A stretch of DNA of 64,000 bases, taken from positions 26,535-90,534 of the forward strand of contig CAYPQM010000004.1 of NCBI GenBank assembly GCA_964412845.1, given 5' to 3'. How positions within the stretch are numbered: the stretch's first letter is position 1; each line of letters begins with the position of its first letter. Below, one piece after another: positions 51,265 through 59,885 of the stretch. A model generated the notes under the pieces. That model saw nothing but the letters and a program-made list of their open reading frames with translations, was not told where the DNA came from and did not search any database. Source of the stretch: JAWWPY01 sp964412845 (lineage in GTDB: Bacteria; Actinomycetota; Actinomycetes; Streptosporangiales; Streptosporangiaceae). The position numbers and the translations under genes were made by a program.

Positions 51265-52137
51265 GTGTCTGACTACGGCAGCCCGACTGTCCGCCGACGC
51301 CGTCTGGCGGCTGAACTCCGGCGGCTGAGGGACCGCGCCCATCTCACCGGGGACCAGGTCGCTGACCAGCTCGGCTGGTCGCCTTCCAAGATCAGCAGGT
51401 ATGAGCTGGCCCGGACTGGCCTGAACCCCGGCGAGGTCGAGAAGCTGCTTGACCTTTACGGCGTCGACGATGGCAAGCGCGATGAACTGCTGTCCCTGGC
51501 TCGCGAAGCGCGGCAGCGGGGATGGTGGGAGGCCTACGCGGACGCCCTGCCCGAGAACAACCTGGCGTATATCGGCCTGGAAGCTGAAGCCAGTTCGGTG
51601 CGGGAGTGGCAGGTCGAGGTCGTTCCCGGTTTACTTCAGACCGAGGACTACGCCAGAGCGGTCGTCCGGGGCTTTCAGCGGGTTGTTACCATCCCGCCCA
51701 GGCAGATCGAACGCCGTTTGCAGGCGCGGCTGGAACGTCAGCGTGTGCTCGTCCGCGAGCGGCCGCTCGAGCTTGAGGTCGTCCTCGACGAGTCGGTTCT
51801 GCTGCGGCGCATAGGCGACAACTCGGTAATGGACGCCCAGCTACGTCAGCTGGCCGAAGTCTCGCTGCTTCCTAACGTGACCTTGCAGGTCCTTCCGCTG
51901 GACCAGCCGCACCCGCTGACCCTGGACTCGTTCGTGCTGCTTACCTTCGGCGAAGAACGTCAGACCACGCTGCACGACGTGGTCGGCGCTGAGCACCTGA
52001 CGGGCGAGTTGCACCTGGAAGGCGAAGCCGACACCTACCAGTACCGGCTGGCCTTCGAGGTCCTGGCCCAGCAGTCGCTGGACCCGGGTGAGTCACGGGA
52101 GCTGATCCTGAAGACGGCGGAGCGGGTGTGGCCCTAG
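51265..52137 (+). CDS. XRE-family HTH regulator with DUF5753 domain
   Basis: 290 residues from GTG 51265 (GGGGAGGAA upstream). HTH at residues ~12-70 (LRRLRDRAHLTGDQVADQLG, WSPSKISRYELARTGLNPGE). Residues ~100-285 are DUF5753 (VVPGLLQTEDYARAVVRGFQ, LLPNVTLQVLPLDQPHPLTL). Such proteins pair with small DUF397 partners and regulate development and antibiotic production in streptomycetes (WhiJ/AbaA type). Here a DUF397 gene lies at 52855 but is separated from it by ~700 bp of a decayed second copy. Confidence 0.92.
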   Translation: MSDYGSPTVRRRRLAAELRRLRDRAHLTGDQVADQLGWSPSKISRYELARTGLNPGEVEKLLDLYGVDDGKRDELLSLAREARQRGWWEAYADALPENNLAYIGLEAEASSVREWQVEVVPGLLQTEDYARAVVRGFQRVVTIPPRQIERRLQARLERQRVLVRERPLELEVVLDESVLLRRIGDNSVMDAQLRQLAEVSLLPNVTLQVLPLDQPHPLTLDSFVLLTFGEERQTTLHDVVGAEHLTGELHLEGEADTYQYRLAFEVLAQQSLDPGESRELILKTAERVWP

Positions 52138-52229
52138 GCCGTTGATGTACCGAGAGTGGTTTCCGTTTCAGCTACGTGACCACCACGGCCGGGACAACCA
52201 GATTGAAATTCGGGCGAGTTGGCCTATAC

Positions 52230-52720
52230 GGGTGCCCGGCCCGGGGTAACCTGGCGTTAGCCAGTGGTCCGGGGGCTTTAGACGGGTTGATACCATCGCC
52301 CAAGGCAGATCGCCCCCGGCAGCCGGAGCGCCGTTTCCAGGCCCGGCTGGGATCTCAGCACGTGCTCTCCTGGGCCGCCCTTCGAACTGCGGGGGTTGTC
52401 CGCAATCGGTCCGTTCTGCTGCCCCACGGGCGGCAATTCCGGAATGGACGCCGAACCGTACCAACTCGTCGAGGTCTCATGGCTCCTCAACGTGACATTG
52501 CAGGTCTGGCCGCCATACCAACCTCATTCAGTAAGCTTCGATTCTTTCGTTCTTTCGCCATTGCCGGGCAATCTGGGGTTACGCTACACGACGTGGTCAG
52601 CCTCGAACCCTGACGGATGAGTCGCATCCGGAAGCGGGGCCTGACACCTACCACCACTGACTGGCACTCGACTTCGTTGCGTAGCCGTCGCTGAATCAAG
52701 CTGGGGAACGGGAGTTGATG
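52230..52720 (+). pseudogene. Degenerate partial second copy of the DUF5753 domain
   Basis: The DNA follows the second half of the XRE gene at 51265-52137 with many changes and broken frames. Recognisable blocks are RRFQARLGSQHVLSW (cf. RRLQARLERQRVLV), then in another frame NSGMDAEPYQLVEVSWLLNV, TLQVWPPYQPHSVSFDSFVL, and a short TLHDVV in a third frame. The HTH half is missing. Reads as a decayed tandem duplicate, or a remnant of recombination, between the XRE gene and DUF397. Confidence 0.8.
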
Positions 52721-52854
52721 GTTGGTATCGGTGGGATTAGTGGGGTCATAGGGGCGACCACTGGACACGTATAGTTGCGTCCTTGCTTACACTGGGTGAT
52801 GGAATCAGCTGTGCGGTCCGAAGCCCTATCGGAAATCGGTCACGTGAGATCGGA

Positions 52855-53103
52855 ATGTCAATGAGTCGTCTATTTCAGTCCAATGAAGCGAATCGCAACC
52901 AGTACGACATGTCCGACGTTCGCTGGAAGAAGAGTTCCCTGAGCATGGCTAACGGGCACTGTGTCGAGGTTGCCAACCTCGGCGGTGGCCACGTTGGCGT
53001 CCGCGACAGCAAGGACCAGACTGGCCCGGTCCTGCGGTTCACCCCCGACGAGTGGACTGCGTTTGTCGGGGGTGTCCGGAACGGCGAATTTGACAGGGCT
53101 TGA
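52855..53103 (+). CDS. DUF397 protein (partner of XRE/DUF5753 regulator)
   Basis: 82 residues from ATG 52855 (a second ATG is two codons later). Core DUF397 pattern: VRWKKSSLSMANGHCVEVAN, VGVRDSKDQTGPVLRFTPDE, WTAFVGGVRNGEFD. Family members act with XRE/DUF5753 proteins, probably by direct binding, in a toxin-antitoxin-like or developmental switch. It likely still serves the intact regulator at 51265. A strong terminator follows at 53224-53256. Confidence 0.9.
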   Translation: MSMSRLFQSNEANRNQYDMSDVRWKKSSLSMANGHCVEVANLGGGHVGVRDSKDQTGPVLRFTPDEWTAFVGGVRNGEFDRA

Positions 53104-53135
53104 CCTGTCTGCCGAATTTCCGCCTGAATAGTTAA

Positions 53136-53195
53136 CCTCGTGGTCCCCCGGCCGTGGTGCCGATTTCACCCGGCGCCGGGACCAAGGCCACGAGG
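53136..53195. repeat. Long inverted repeat downstream of DUF397
   Basis: CCTCGTGG (53136-53143) pairs with CCACGAGG (53188-53195), and nested GGTCCC (53142-53147) with GGGACC (53178-53183). It sits between the DUF397 stop and the next terminator. May be a second terminator or an mRNA 3' structure. Confidence 0.5.
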
Positions 53196-53223
53196 CGGGC
53201 TTCGTCGCCCTGGTACCCGAATG

Positions 53224-53263
53224 AGAGGACCCCGTGCATCCAGCACGGGGTCCTCTGAGTTTT
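53224..53263 (+). terminator. Rho-independent terminator
   Basis: Perfect 14-bp stem AGAGGACCCCGTGC/GCACGGGGTCCTCT (53224-53237 with 53243-53256), 5-nt loop ATCCA, followed by GAGTTTT. Oriented to stop plus-strand transcription from the XRE/DUF397 unit before the convergent sugar operon. Confidence 0.85.
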
Positions 53264-53324
53264 GTGGTGCGCCACAAGCCCGAAGACGCTCCTGTGGAGT
53301 GCGGTACGGACCTGAACCCGGCGG

Positions 53325-54149
53325 TCAGCTGGAAAGGGCGGCGAAGCGGGCCTTGACGGTGGCTGCGGTGTCGTCGGCGGGGGCGTCCCAGACCGCCTGG
53401 TTGAAGATCTCAACCTCGGTGTAGCCGGCGTAACCAGCGTCCAGGACCTGCTGGGAAATCGGGCCGAAGTCGATCGAGCCGTCGCCCAGGTGGGCCCGGC
53501 CGAGCAGGGCGTCCGCCGGGAGCGGGCTGACCCAGTCACCTAGCTGGTAGCTCACGATGCGCCCGTGCGCGCGGGCGATGTCCGCGGCGAGGCCGGAGTC
53601 CCACCAGACGTTGTAGGTGTCAATGACAACCCCGACCGCGTCGGCGGGAAACAGCAGCGCGAGGTCGACGGCATCGCCGAGCCGGACGAGGACGCAGCGG
53701 TCGGCGCAGAACATCGGATGCAGCGACTCGACGCCTAGCCGCACGCCGAGTTCCTGGGCGCGGGGGACAAGCTCCGCGATCGCGTCGGTGATCATGCGGC
53801 GGGCCAAGCCCAGGTCGCGGCGGCCGGTGACCAGGCCGCCGGAGACCAGGACGAGCGCGTCAGCCTCCAGGGCGGCGGCCTCCTCGATGGCCGTCCTGTT
53901 GTCGGCCAGCGCGGCCGCGCGCGCCGACGCGTCCGGATGGGTGAAGAACCCGCCCCGGCACAGGCTGGACACGTGCCGCCCGGACTGGCGGACGGCCGCG
54001 ACGGACTCGGCGAGCCCCAGTTCGGCGACCCGGTCACGCCACAGGCCCACCGCCGGGATCTCGTGCCGCACGCACAGGTCGAGGGTCTGGGTCAGGGTCA
54101 GCGACTTGACGGTGGCCTGGTTCAGCGAGAGCCGGCTGACCGGTATCAC
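53325..54149 (-). CDS. Sugar phosphate isomerase/epimerase (AP endonuclease 2 fold)
   Basis: 274 residues from GTG 54149, overlapping the DUF993 stop by 4 nt. TIM-barrel xylose-isomerase-like protein: SRLSLNQATVKSLTLTQTLD at the N-terminus, LGVRLGVESLHPMFCADRCV with metal-ligand Glu, VGVVIDTYNVWWDSGLAADI with Asp/His-type ligands, and a late EVEIF Glu. Same fold as IolE/IolI-type enzymes of cyclitol and sugar catabolism. Last gene of the minus-strand arm of the LacI cluster. Confidence 0.85.
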   Translation of the reverse strand: MIPVSRLSLNQATVKSLTLTQTLDLCVRHEIPAVGLWRDRVAELGLAESVAAVRQSGRHVSSLCRGGFFTHPDASARAAALADNRTAIEEAAALEADALVLVSGGLVTGRRDLGLARRMITDAIAELVPRAQELGVRLGVESLHPMFCADRCVLVRLGDAVDLALLFPADAVGVVIDTYNVWWDSGLAADIARAHGRIVSYQLGDWVSPLPADALLGRAHLGDGSIDFGPISQQVLDAGYAGYTEVEIFNQAVWDAPADDTAATVKARFAALSS

Positions 54150-55384
54150 GGCGCGGTGCCCTGGCTGGCTTCCGGGCCATCCACCAGGTACTGGTCCATC
54201 CGCTCGACCGCGAGATCCGGGCGGAGCAGGGCGCCGGCCGCGGCGGCCAGCTCGAACACCCGGATGAGGTGCGCGACGGGCCGCCGGTCCTGGAATCCGT
54301 TCACCATCGCGAAATGCGGCTGCAGGCCGTTGAGCCAGGCCAGGAAAGCGATGCCCGCCTTGTAATTGAAGGTCGGCTTCTCGAAAATCGTCCTGCTCAG
54401 CAGCACGGTCGGGTCCATGATCACGTCGTACCTGGCCAGGTTGCCCGCGTCCAGGGCCGCAATCGCCTCGGCGGCCGGCGCGGCGATCGCGGCGAACGCG
54501 CCGAGCAGGGCGTCGCTGTGGCCCTCTGGACCTCCCTTGATGAGCGAGGCGTAGTTGAAGTCATCACCCGTGTACAGGCGCACGCCAGGTGGCAGCCGTC
54601 GGCGTAGCGCCAGCTCATGTTTCGAATCGAGCACTGACAGCTTGACGCCGTCGACCTTGCCCTCGGCCCGCTGCACGAGTTCGATCACCGTGTCGGCCGC
54701 CGTCTCGAAATCCGCGGCGCCCCAGTAACCGCGCAACCGGGGGTCAAAGGCTTCGCCGAGCCAGTGCACGATGACCGGCTGGTCGGCCTGGCCGAGCAGG
54801 TACCCGTAGATGTTCAGGTAGTCGCGGGGGGATTGGGCGCTGGCCGCCATCGCCCGGCTCGCCATCAAGATCACCTGGGCTCCTGCAGCCTGGACCAGGT
54901 CCATCTGCTCCTCGTAGGCCGTGGTGATCTCAGCCAGCCGGTAGCTCCGGCCCGCTGGCAGCTGATCGGTTCCCGCCCCGCAGGCCAGCATGGCCGCGCT
55001 CCCGGTGGCGGCGTCCTGGGCCCAGGCAGGCGGGGCCCCGGTGTGCTGAGCTCCGGTGTGCTGAGCTGCGGTGTGCTGAGCCGCGGTGCGGTGAGCGGCG
55101 GCGCGGCGGGCCGAGTGCGTGATGAGCTCCTTGGCCTGATCCCAGGTCAGGCCCATCCCGCGCTGTGCGGTGTCCATGGCGTCGGCGACCGCGAAACCGT
55201 GCGCCCACAGATGATCCCGGAACGCCATCGTGGCGTCCCAGTCGATGGTGCCGTCCGGGAACGCGGCCACGTGCGCGGCCGCGTAGACCCGCCGCGAGAC
55301 CGGCCTGGGATGGCGGTCCGCCCAGGTCGGTGGCCGGATGAGCAGTGGCTTCAGCCGGCCCGGCAGCCGGATCCGGGATGTCAT
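54146..55384 (-). CDS. DUF993 protein (dihydrodipicolinate synthase-like TIM barrel)
   Basis: 412 residues from ATG 55384, sharing one base with the upstream stop (TGATG). Features: RRVYAAAHVAAFPDGTIDWD, DAMDTAQRGMGLTWDQAKEL, VILMASRAMAASAQSPRDYL, VDGVKLSVLDSKHELALRRR (probable Schiff-base-region Lys) and RLYTGDDFNYASLIKGG. The family is distantly related to DHDPS-type aldolases. Residues ~95-120 carry a repetitive AQHT(A/G) insert encoded by a 15-bp tandem repeat. Likely a lyase/aldolase step in the same pathway as its neighbours. Confidence 0.82.
   Translation of the reverse strand: MTSRIRLPGRLKPLLIRPPTWADRHPRPVSRRVYAAAHVAAFPDGTIDWDATMAFRDHLWAHGFAVADAMDTAQRGMGLTWDQAKELITHSARRAAAHRTAAQHTAAQHTGAQHTGAPPAWAQDAATGSAAMLACGAGTDQLPAGRSYRLAEITTAYEEQMDLVQAAGAQVILMASRAMAASAQSPRDYLNIYGYLLGQADQPVIVHWLGEAFDPRLRGYWGAADFETAADTVIELVQRAEGKVDGVKLSVLDSKHELALRRRLPPGVRLYTGDDFNYASLIKGGPEGHSDALLGAFAAIAAPAAEAIAALDAGNLARYDVIMDPTVLLSRTIFEKPTFNYKAGIAFLAWLNGLQPHFAMVNGFQDRRPVAHLIRVFELAAAAGALLRPDLAVERMDQYLVDGPEASQGTAP
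55040..55099. repeat. 15-bp tandem repeat inside the DUF993 gene
   Basis: Units of GGTGTGCTGAGCTCC (plus strand) repeat three times with small changes at 55040-55084 and a fourth, more divergent, to 55099. They encode AQHT(A/G) repeats in a surface loop. In-frame length change would be tolerated. Confidence 0.8.
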
Positions 55385-56535
55385 CAGGCCGCCAGGCGCG
55401 GTACTTCGATGCGCCTGCCCTCGGCCGACGACTGCATCGCGAGCCCCGCCAACTGGACGCCCTTGGCCCCCTCGGTGAGATCCCACGGGAAGGGTGTGCC
55501 CGCCACGGCATGCTTCAAGAACAGCTCCCACTGCACCTTGAACCCATTGTCGAAGGTGCCATTGTCCGGGATGTCGGTCCACTGCGCCAGATAGTCGATC
55601 GGGTCAGGCAGGTCGGGGTTCCACACCGGCCTCGGCGCGGCGGCCCGGTGCTGCACGGCACAGTTGCGCAGTCCCGCCACGGCGCTGCCCTGGGTCCCGT
55701 CCACCTGCAACTCGACCAGCTCACGCCGATTCACCCGCACCGCCCATGAAGAATTGACCGACGCCACGGCACCCCCCTCAAACTCAAGAAGCGCATAGGC
55801 GGCGTCGTCCGCGGTGACGTCGTATCGCACCCCGGACTCGTCCCAGCGGACCGGCACGTGCGTTGCGTGCCGGGCGTAAAGGGCTCTGATCGGGCCGAAG
55901 AGGTCCTCAAGCAGGTACTGCCAGTGCGGGAACATGTCCAGGACGATGCCGCCGCCTTGTTCTTTCCGGTAGTTCCAGGAGGGTCGCTGCGCGGCGAGGC
56001 CATCACCCTCGAATACCCAGTAGCCGAACTCGAGCCGGACCGACAGGACCCGTCCGAAGAATCCTTCCTTGATCAGCCGCCGGAGCTTGATCATCCCGGG
56101 CAGGAACAACTTGTCCTGGACGACGCCGTGGGTGATCCCGGCCGCGCGCGCCGCGCAGGCGAGGTTCAGCGCCCCGCTCAGCGACTCGGCGATGGGCTTC
56201 TCGGTGTAGACGTTCTTGCCTGCCGCGATGGCCTGGCGCAGGCTCGCCTCCCGCGCGGTGGTCACCTGCGAGTCGAAGTAGATGTCGATGCCGGGGTCGC
56301 TGAGCACCTCCTCGAGGCTGGTTGTCCAGCGCTGGATGCCGTGCCGCTCGGCGATGTCGCGTAGTTTCTCCTCGTTGCGCCCGACGAGGACAGGCTCGGG
56401 GAAAACTGCCGTTCCGTCGTCAAGGAGCACGCCGCCCTGTTCCCTGATGCTCAGCAGGGACCGGACCAGATGCTGCCGGTAGCCCATCCGGCCGGTGACA
56501 CCGTTCACGGCAACCTGGACGACCTTGCGCGACAT
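55384..56535 (-). CDS. Gfo/Idh/MocA-family oxidoreductase
   Basis: 383 residues from ATG 56535 (GAAGGG upstream). N-terminal Rossmann (QVAVNGVTGRMGYRQHLVRS, slightly atypical GVTGRMG), DIYFDSQVTTAREASLRQAI, TEKPIAESLSGALNLACAAR with the EKP Lys, and GGIVLDMFPHWQYLLEDLFG. Predicted NAD(P)-dependent sugar or cyclitol dehydrogenase. First gene of the minus-strand operon with DUF993 and the isomerase; a LacI-type operator lies 40 bp upstream. Confidence 0.9.
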   Translation of the reverse strand: MSRKVVQVAVNGVTGRMGYRQHLVRSLLSIREQGGVLLDDGTAVFPEPVLVGRNEEKLRDIAERHGIQRWTTSLEEVLSDPGIDIYFDSQVTTAREASLRQAIAAGKNVYTEKPIAESLSGALNLACAARAAGITHGVVQDKLFLPGMIKLRRLIKEGFFGRVLSVRLEFGYWVFEGDGLAAQRPSWNYRKEQGGGIVLDMFPHWQYLLEDLFGPIRALYARHATHVPVRWDESGVRYDVTADDAAYALLEFEGGAVASVNSSWAVRVNRRELVELQVDGTQGSAVAGLRNCAVQHRAAAPRPVWNPDLPDPIDYLAQWTDIPDNGTFDNGFKVQWELFLKHAVAGTPFPWDLTEGAKGVQLAGLAMQSSAEGRRIEVPRLAA

Positions 56536-56573
56536 AGCGGACCCTTCGGCGGCGCTGTGATGTGCCTCAACTT

Positions 56574-56589
56574 GGGAAAGCACTTTCCC
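56574..56589. promoter_or_regulatory. LacI-type operator upstream of the Gfo/Idh-DUF993-isomerase operon
   Basis: GGGAAAGCACTTTCCC: perfect 7-bp arms around CA, in the form typical for LacI/GalR proteins. It lies between the oxidoreductase start (56535) and the divergent lacI-like gene (56662). The extended left half TTGGGAAAGC recurs at 57982-57991. Confidence 0.75.
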
Positions 56590-56661
56590 GAGACTAGGCT
56601 GGCCGGGAAACATGGGTCAAGTCAGGACGGGCATCAGGGCACTGCGCCTATGGGAGACACC

Positions 56662-57762
56662 GTGGCCGAGCCGAATCCCGGTGGCCGGCGCCGCCGCCGG
56701 GCCGCCGGTGCCGTGGACGGTGCGCCCCGTCCGTCCCGGGTCACCTTGCAGGACGTCGCGGACCGGGCGGGAGTCTCGCTGACCACGGCATCGCGGGTGG
56801 TCAGTGCGGGTCCGCGCAAGGTCGGCCAGAAAATGATCGACCGGGTCAACAAGGCGGTGGCTGAACTCGGCTACACGGCCAATCTCCAGGCCAGAGCCGT
56901 TGCCACCGGGCAGAGCAGCACCATCGGCGTGGTCGTGCACGATATCGCCGACCCGTACTTCTCCACTATCGCCGCCGGCCTCATGGAGATCGCCTACTCC
57001 CGCCAGCTGCTCGTGTGCCTGTCCAGTACCGCGGCGGGGGAGGCCGGGGAGCGGGAGTACGTCTCGCTGATGAGTGCCCAGCGTGCCCGGGCGGTCATCC
57101 TGATCGGCAGCCGGTCCGACGACGTCGCCGCCCGCGACGGCTTGCGCGAGGAGATCGAGGCCTTCCGGCGCGCCCACGGCCGGGTCGTCTGCGTCGGGCA
57201 GGACCTGCTCGGCGTGGACACGATCATGCCGGAGAACGCCTCCGGCGCCGAGTCGCTGGCCCAGGCCCTCGTGGCGCAGGGGCACCGCAGTTTCGCCGTG
57301 CTCGCGGGCCCACGCGGCCTGCTCACCGCGCGGGACCGGCTGACCGGGTTCATCGCGGGCCTGCGGGCCTGGTCGGTCAGCCTGGATCAGCGGGACATCA
57401 TCTACGGCGCGTTCACCAGGGACGGCGGCTATGAGGCGATGAGCTCGGTGCTGGCCCGCGGCGGCCCGCTGCCGGACTGCGTCTTCGCGGTCACCGACGT
57501 CATGGCGGTCGGCGCGCTGGCCCGGCTCCGGGCCGAAGGGCTCTCCGTGCCGGCTGACATTGCCGTGGCGGGTTTCGACGACATCGTCACCCTGCGGGAT
57601 GTCTACCCGCCGCTGACCACCGTCCGGCTGCCGCTCAAGACGATGGGCGAGATGGCGGCCAACCTGGTCCTCGGCGACCCGGCGGCAGCCCGGCCACGGA
57701 TCATGCCGGTCCCGGGTGAAGTGGTCCTGAGAGAGAGCACCACCCCCCGCCCGTCCGCGTGA
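56662..57762 (+). CDS. LacI-family transcriptional regulator
   Basis: 366 residues from GTG 56662 (GGGAG 5 nt upstream); ATG 56650 is the alternative. HTH RVTLQDVADRAGVSLTTASR with hinge helix GYTANLQARAVATG, then a periplasmic-binding-protein-like effector domain (TIGVVVHDIADPYFSTIAAG, RAVILIGSRSDDVAARDGLR, DCVFAVTDVMAVGALARLRA, AVAGFDDIVTLRDVYPPLTT). Positioned between two operator-bearing transcription units, so it probably represses both until a sugar-type inducer is present. Confidence 0.92.
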   Translation: MAEPNPGGRRRRRAAGAVDGAPRPSRVTLQDVADRAGVSLTTASRVVSAGPRKVGQKMIDRVNKAVAELGYTANLQARAVATGQSSTIGVVVHDIADPYFSTIAAGLMEIAYSRQLLVCLSSTAAGEAGEREYVSLMSAQRARAVILIGSRSDDVAARDGLREEIEAFRRAHGRVVCVGQDLLGVDTIMPENASGAESLAQALVAQGHRSFAVLAGPRGLLTARDRLTGFIAGLRAWSVSLDQRDIIYGAFTRDGGYEAMSSVLARGGPLPDCVFAVTDVMAVGALARLRAEGLSVPADIAVAGFDDIVTLRDVYPPLTTVRLPLKTMGEMAANLVLGDPAAARPRIMPVPGEVVLRESTTPRPSA

Positions 57763-58242
57763 CAGCGGCTACTGTCGATCTTGCTGTAGACCGAGGGCGG
57801 TGTGTGAGGACTGTGAACGCTGTGCTCGCCGCTGGTGGAGCCCGCGAATGGGCTGCGGTCCGGCATGACTGCCGACCTGGCCGGCCGCGGCCGGGGAGCT
57901 TCGATCTGCCCGAGCGCGTGATCACCTCTTTCCGGTAACGACTCTTGCGTGCAGGTCACAGGTCAGGTAACTTGCGCCTAATTGGGAAAGCGCTTGCCAA
58001 AATACGCCGGAACGCCTTCGCCGCTGCGGGTGACGTACGCACCCCCCGCACGGCCCTCGCAGAGGATGCGGAGAAAGACGCCAGTGGGAGCTGTCGACCA
58101 GGTCTGGCCGGGGTGGGCCGGGCAGACCTACCCGCAGGCCCTACCGAAACGCAGGCTAGCGAGGCCCTCACTGGCGAGGGAAGATCGCATTTAGAAGTCC
58201 ATGACCACCGCCGAAACGGTGGGCCTAGATGAGGGAGTGGAC
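57763..58242. promoter_or_regulatory. 480-bp control region of the APC permease
   Basis: No convincing gene in this stretch. It holds the second LacI-type operator (57982-58000), GC-rich spacer, and the ribosome-binding site GAGGGAG before ATG 58243. The long leader downstream of the operator (~240 nt) may carry an untranslated regulatory segment; no known riboswitch was recognised. Confidence 0.4.
57982..58000. promoter_or_regulatory. LacI-type operator upstream of the APC permease
   Basis: TTGGGAAAGCGCTTGCCAA. The central AAGCGCTT is palindromic and the left half is identical to the operator at 56574 (TTGGGAAAGC). Implies common control of the permease/amine oxidase arm and the Gfo/Idh arm. 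Confidence 0.7.
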
Positions 58243-59706
58243 ATGAGCGACACGGCTTCCACGCCGTTCTCGGAGACCAAGGCGCCGGAATCTCCGGACC
58301 GGCTGCACCGCGGTGCCCTCAGCCTGGTGGACATCTCGGCCTCGACGATGGCCAACATCGGGCCCGCCTACAGCTTCTTCTTCGGCTTCGCATTTCTGGT
58401 CGTCACCGCGGGCATCGCCGCCCCGCTGACGATCATCGTGGCCGGCATCGCGATCGCGCTGCTCGGCAACACGCTGGCCCAGTTCTCCCGGGCCCACCCA
58501 TCGACTGGCGGATTCATCTCGTTCGTTGGCAAGACGTTCGGCGGGACCAGTGCGGTAACCACCGCGTTGCTCTGCGGTATCGGCTACATCATCGCGATCT
58601 CGTCGGTGCTCGCGGTCGCCGGTGGCTTCCTGTCCCTCACGTTGAACCACTACCTCGGCTGGAACATCCCCTGGGGCATCCTCACCGTGCTGCTGACCGC
58701 GGGTGCCGTGGCGATGATGATCCGCGGCGTGGCGGTCTCGACCAAGCTGGCCGGCTTCTTCTTCGGCTTCGAGTTGCTGGTGCTCGTCGTCGTCTCGATC
58801 GCGCTCCTGATCAAGAATGGCGGCAGCCTCAGCCTGGCCCCCTTCAATCCCGGCAACATCACCAACGGATTCACCGGTCTGGCGGCCGGGTTCCCGCTGG
58901 CGATCTACTTGTTCATCGGATGGGAGAACTCAGCAGCCCTGGCGGAGGAGACCGGCAACCCCCGGCGCAACGTGCCCCGGGCCGTCTTCCTGTCCATCGG
59001 CCTCATGGTCGTCAGCTACGTCCTGTTCGCCTACGCGACGGTAGAGGGATTCCACAACAACGGCGCCAAGCTCGCCGCGGCGGAGATCCCCTTCATCTCA
59101 GTTGCCCAGGGCGTCCTCGCGAGCTTCGCGTTCTTCGCCTACATCGCTGGGCTGACCTCGACCTTGGGCGTGCTCATCGCGGCGGTCAACTCCCAGTGCC
59201 GACTGATCTTCAACGCCGGCCGCGAAGGCCTGCTCCCCGGCTGGATCGGCAAGGTCCACCCGAAGCGTCGCACCCCGATGAACGCGATCTTCACTTTCGT
59301 GGGCATCGCGTCGGCGCTCATCATCGTCTGGGCTCTCGGCCACGTGATCGGCGGCCACACCGGGAGCATGGACCCGATCAACTTCTTCTTCGAGTCGTCC
59401 ACGATGGGCACGATCCTGATCCTGGTCGTGTACTTCCTGTCGAACCTCGCGCTGCCGTTCTACTACCGGAAGTTCCGGCCGCAGGAGTTCAGCGTGGTCA
59501 AGCACCTCATCCTGCCGATCCTTGGCATGATCGCGATCGCGGTGCCCGTCTACTACCTGTCGAAGCCGGGGCAGGATCCGCCGTACAGCTGGTTCCCCAT
59601 CGCCGCGCTGATCATCGTGGCCTTGTCCGTGATCTACTCACTTGTACTGACCAGGCGTGATCCGTCGCTGGGGGACCGGGTTGGCTCGATCGTCGCGGAC
59701 GAGTAA
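58243..59706 (+). CDS. APC-family amino acid/amine permease
   Basis: 487 residues from ATG 58243 (GAGGGAG upstream); ATG 58201 is in frame but lacks a site. About 12 TM helices: ALSLVDISASTMANIGPAYS at TM1 (unwound G-P region), LLGNTLAQFSRAHPSTGGFI, WENSAALAEETGNPRRNVPR (conserved loop after TM6) and NSQCRLIFNAGREGLLPGWI. Matches bacterial amino-acid/polyamine/organocation importers. Likely imports the substrate of the downstream amine oxidase. Confidence 0.9.
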   Translation: MSDTASTPFSETKAPESPDRLHRGALSLVDISASTMANIGPAYSFFFGFAFLVVTAGIAAPLTIIVAGIAIALLGNTLAQFSRAHPSTGGFISFVGKTFGGTSAVTTALLCGIGYIIAISSVLAVAGGFLSLTLNHYLGWNIPWGILTVLLTAGAVAMMIRGVAVSTKLAGFFFGFELLVLVVVSIALLIKNGGSLSLAPFNPGNITNGFTGLAAGFPLAIYLFIGWENSAALAEETGNPRRNVPRAVFLSIGLMVVSYVLFAYATVEGFHNNGAKLAAAEIPFISVAQGVLASFAFFAYIAGLTSTLGVLIAAVNSQCRLIFNAGREGLLPGWIGKVHPKRRTPMNAIFTFVGIASALIIVWALGHVIGGHTGSMDPINFFFESSTMGTILILVVYFLSNLALPFYYRKFRPQEFSVVKHLILPILGMIAIAVPVYYLSKPGQDPPYSWFPIAALIIVALSVIYSLVLTRRDPSLGDRVGSIVADE

Positions 59707-59728
59707 CCAGTCCGCAACCAAAGCGCTG

Positions 59729-59788
59729 CCGGGCTGGGCGGCAGCCCGGTGCGTGCCGGCCCGGCCAGATACCGGGCTGGCACGCACC
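59729..59788. promoter_or_regulatory. Overlapping alternative hairpins between permease and amine oxidase
   Basis: CCGGGCT/AGCCCGG (59729-59735 with 59743-59749) overlaps GGTGCGTGCC/GGCACGCACC (59748-59757 with 59779-59788). The AGCCCGG strand can also pair with a second CCGGGCT at 59772-59778. No U-tract follows, so it may be an mRNA-processing or attenuation structure rather than a simple terminator. Confidence 0.5.
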
Positions 59789-59885
59789 GCGTTGAGTGCC
59801 TCCGGTCCGGGCTGGGGACACGCTTTCCGGGCCTGGTCTTTCAGGTACCTCAGGCTGAGCACCCATCGGATCAGGGAGAGAGACC

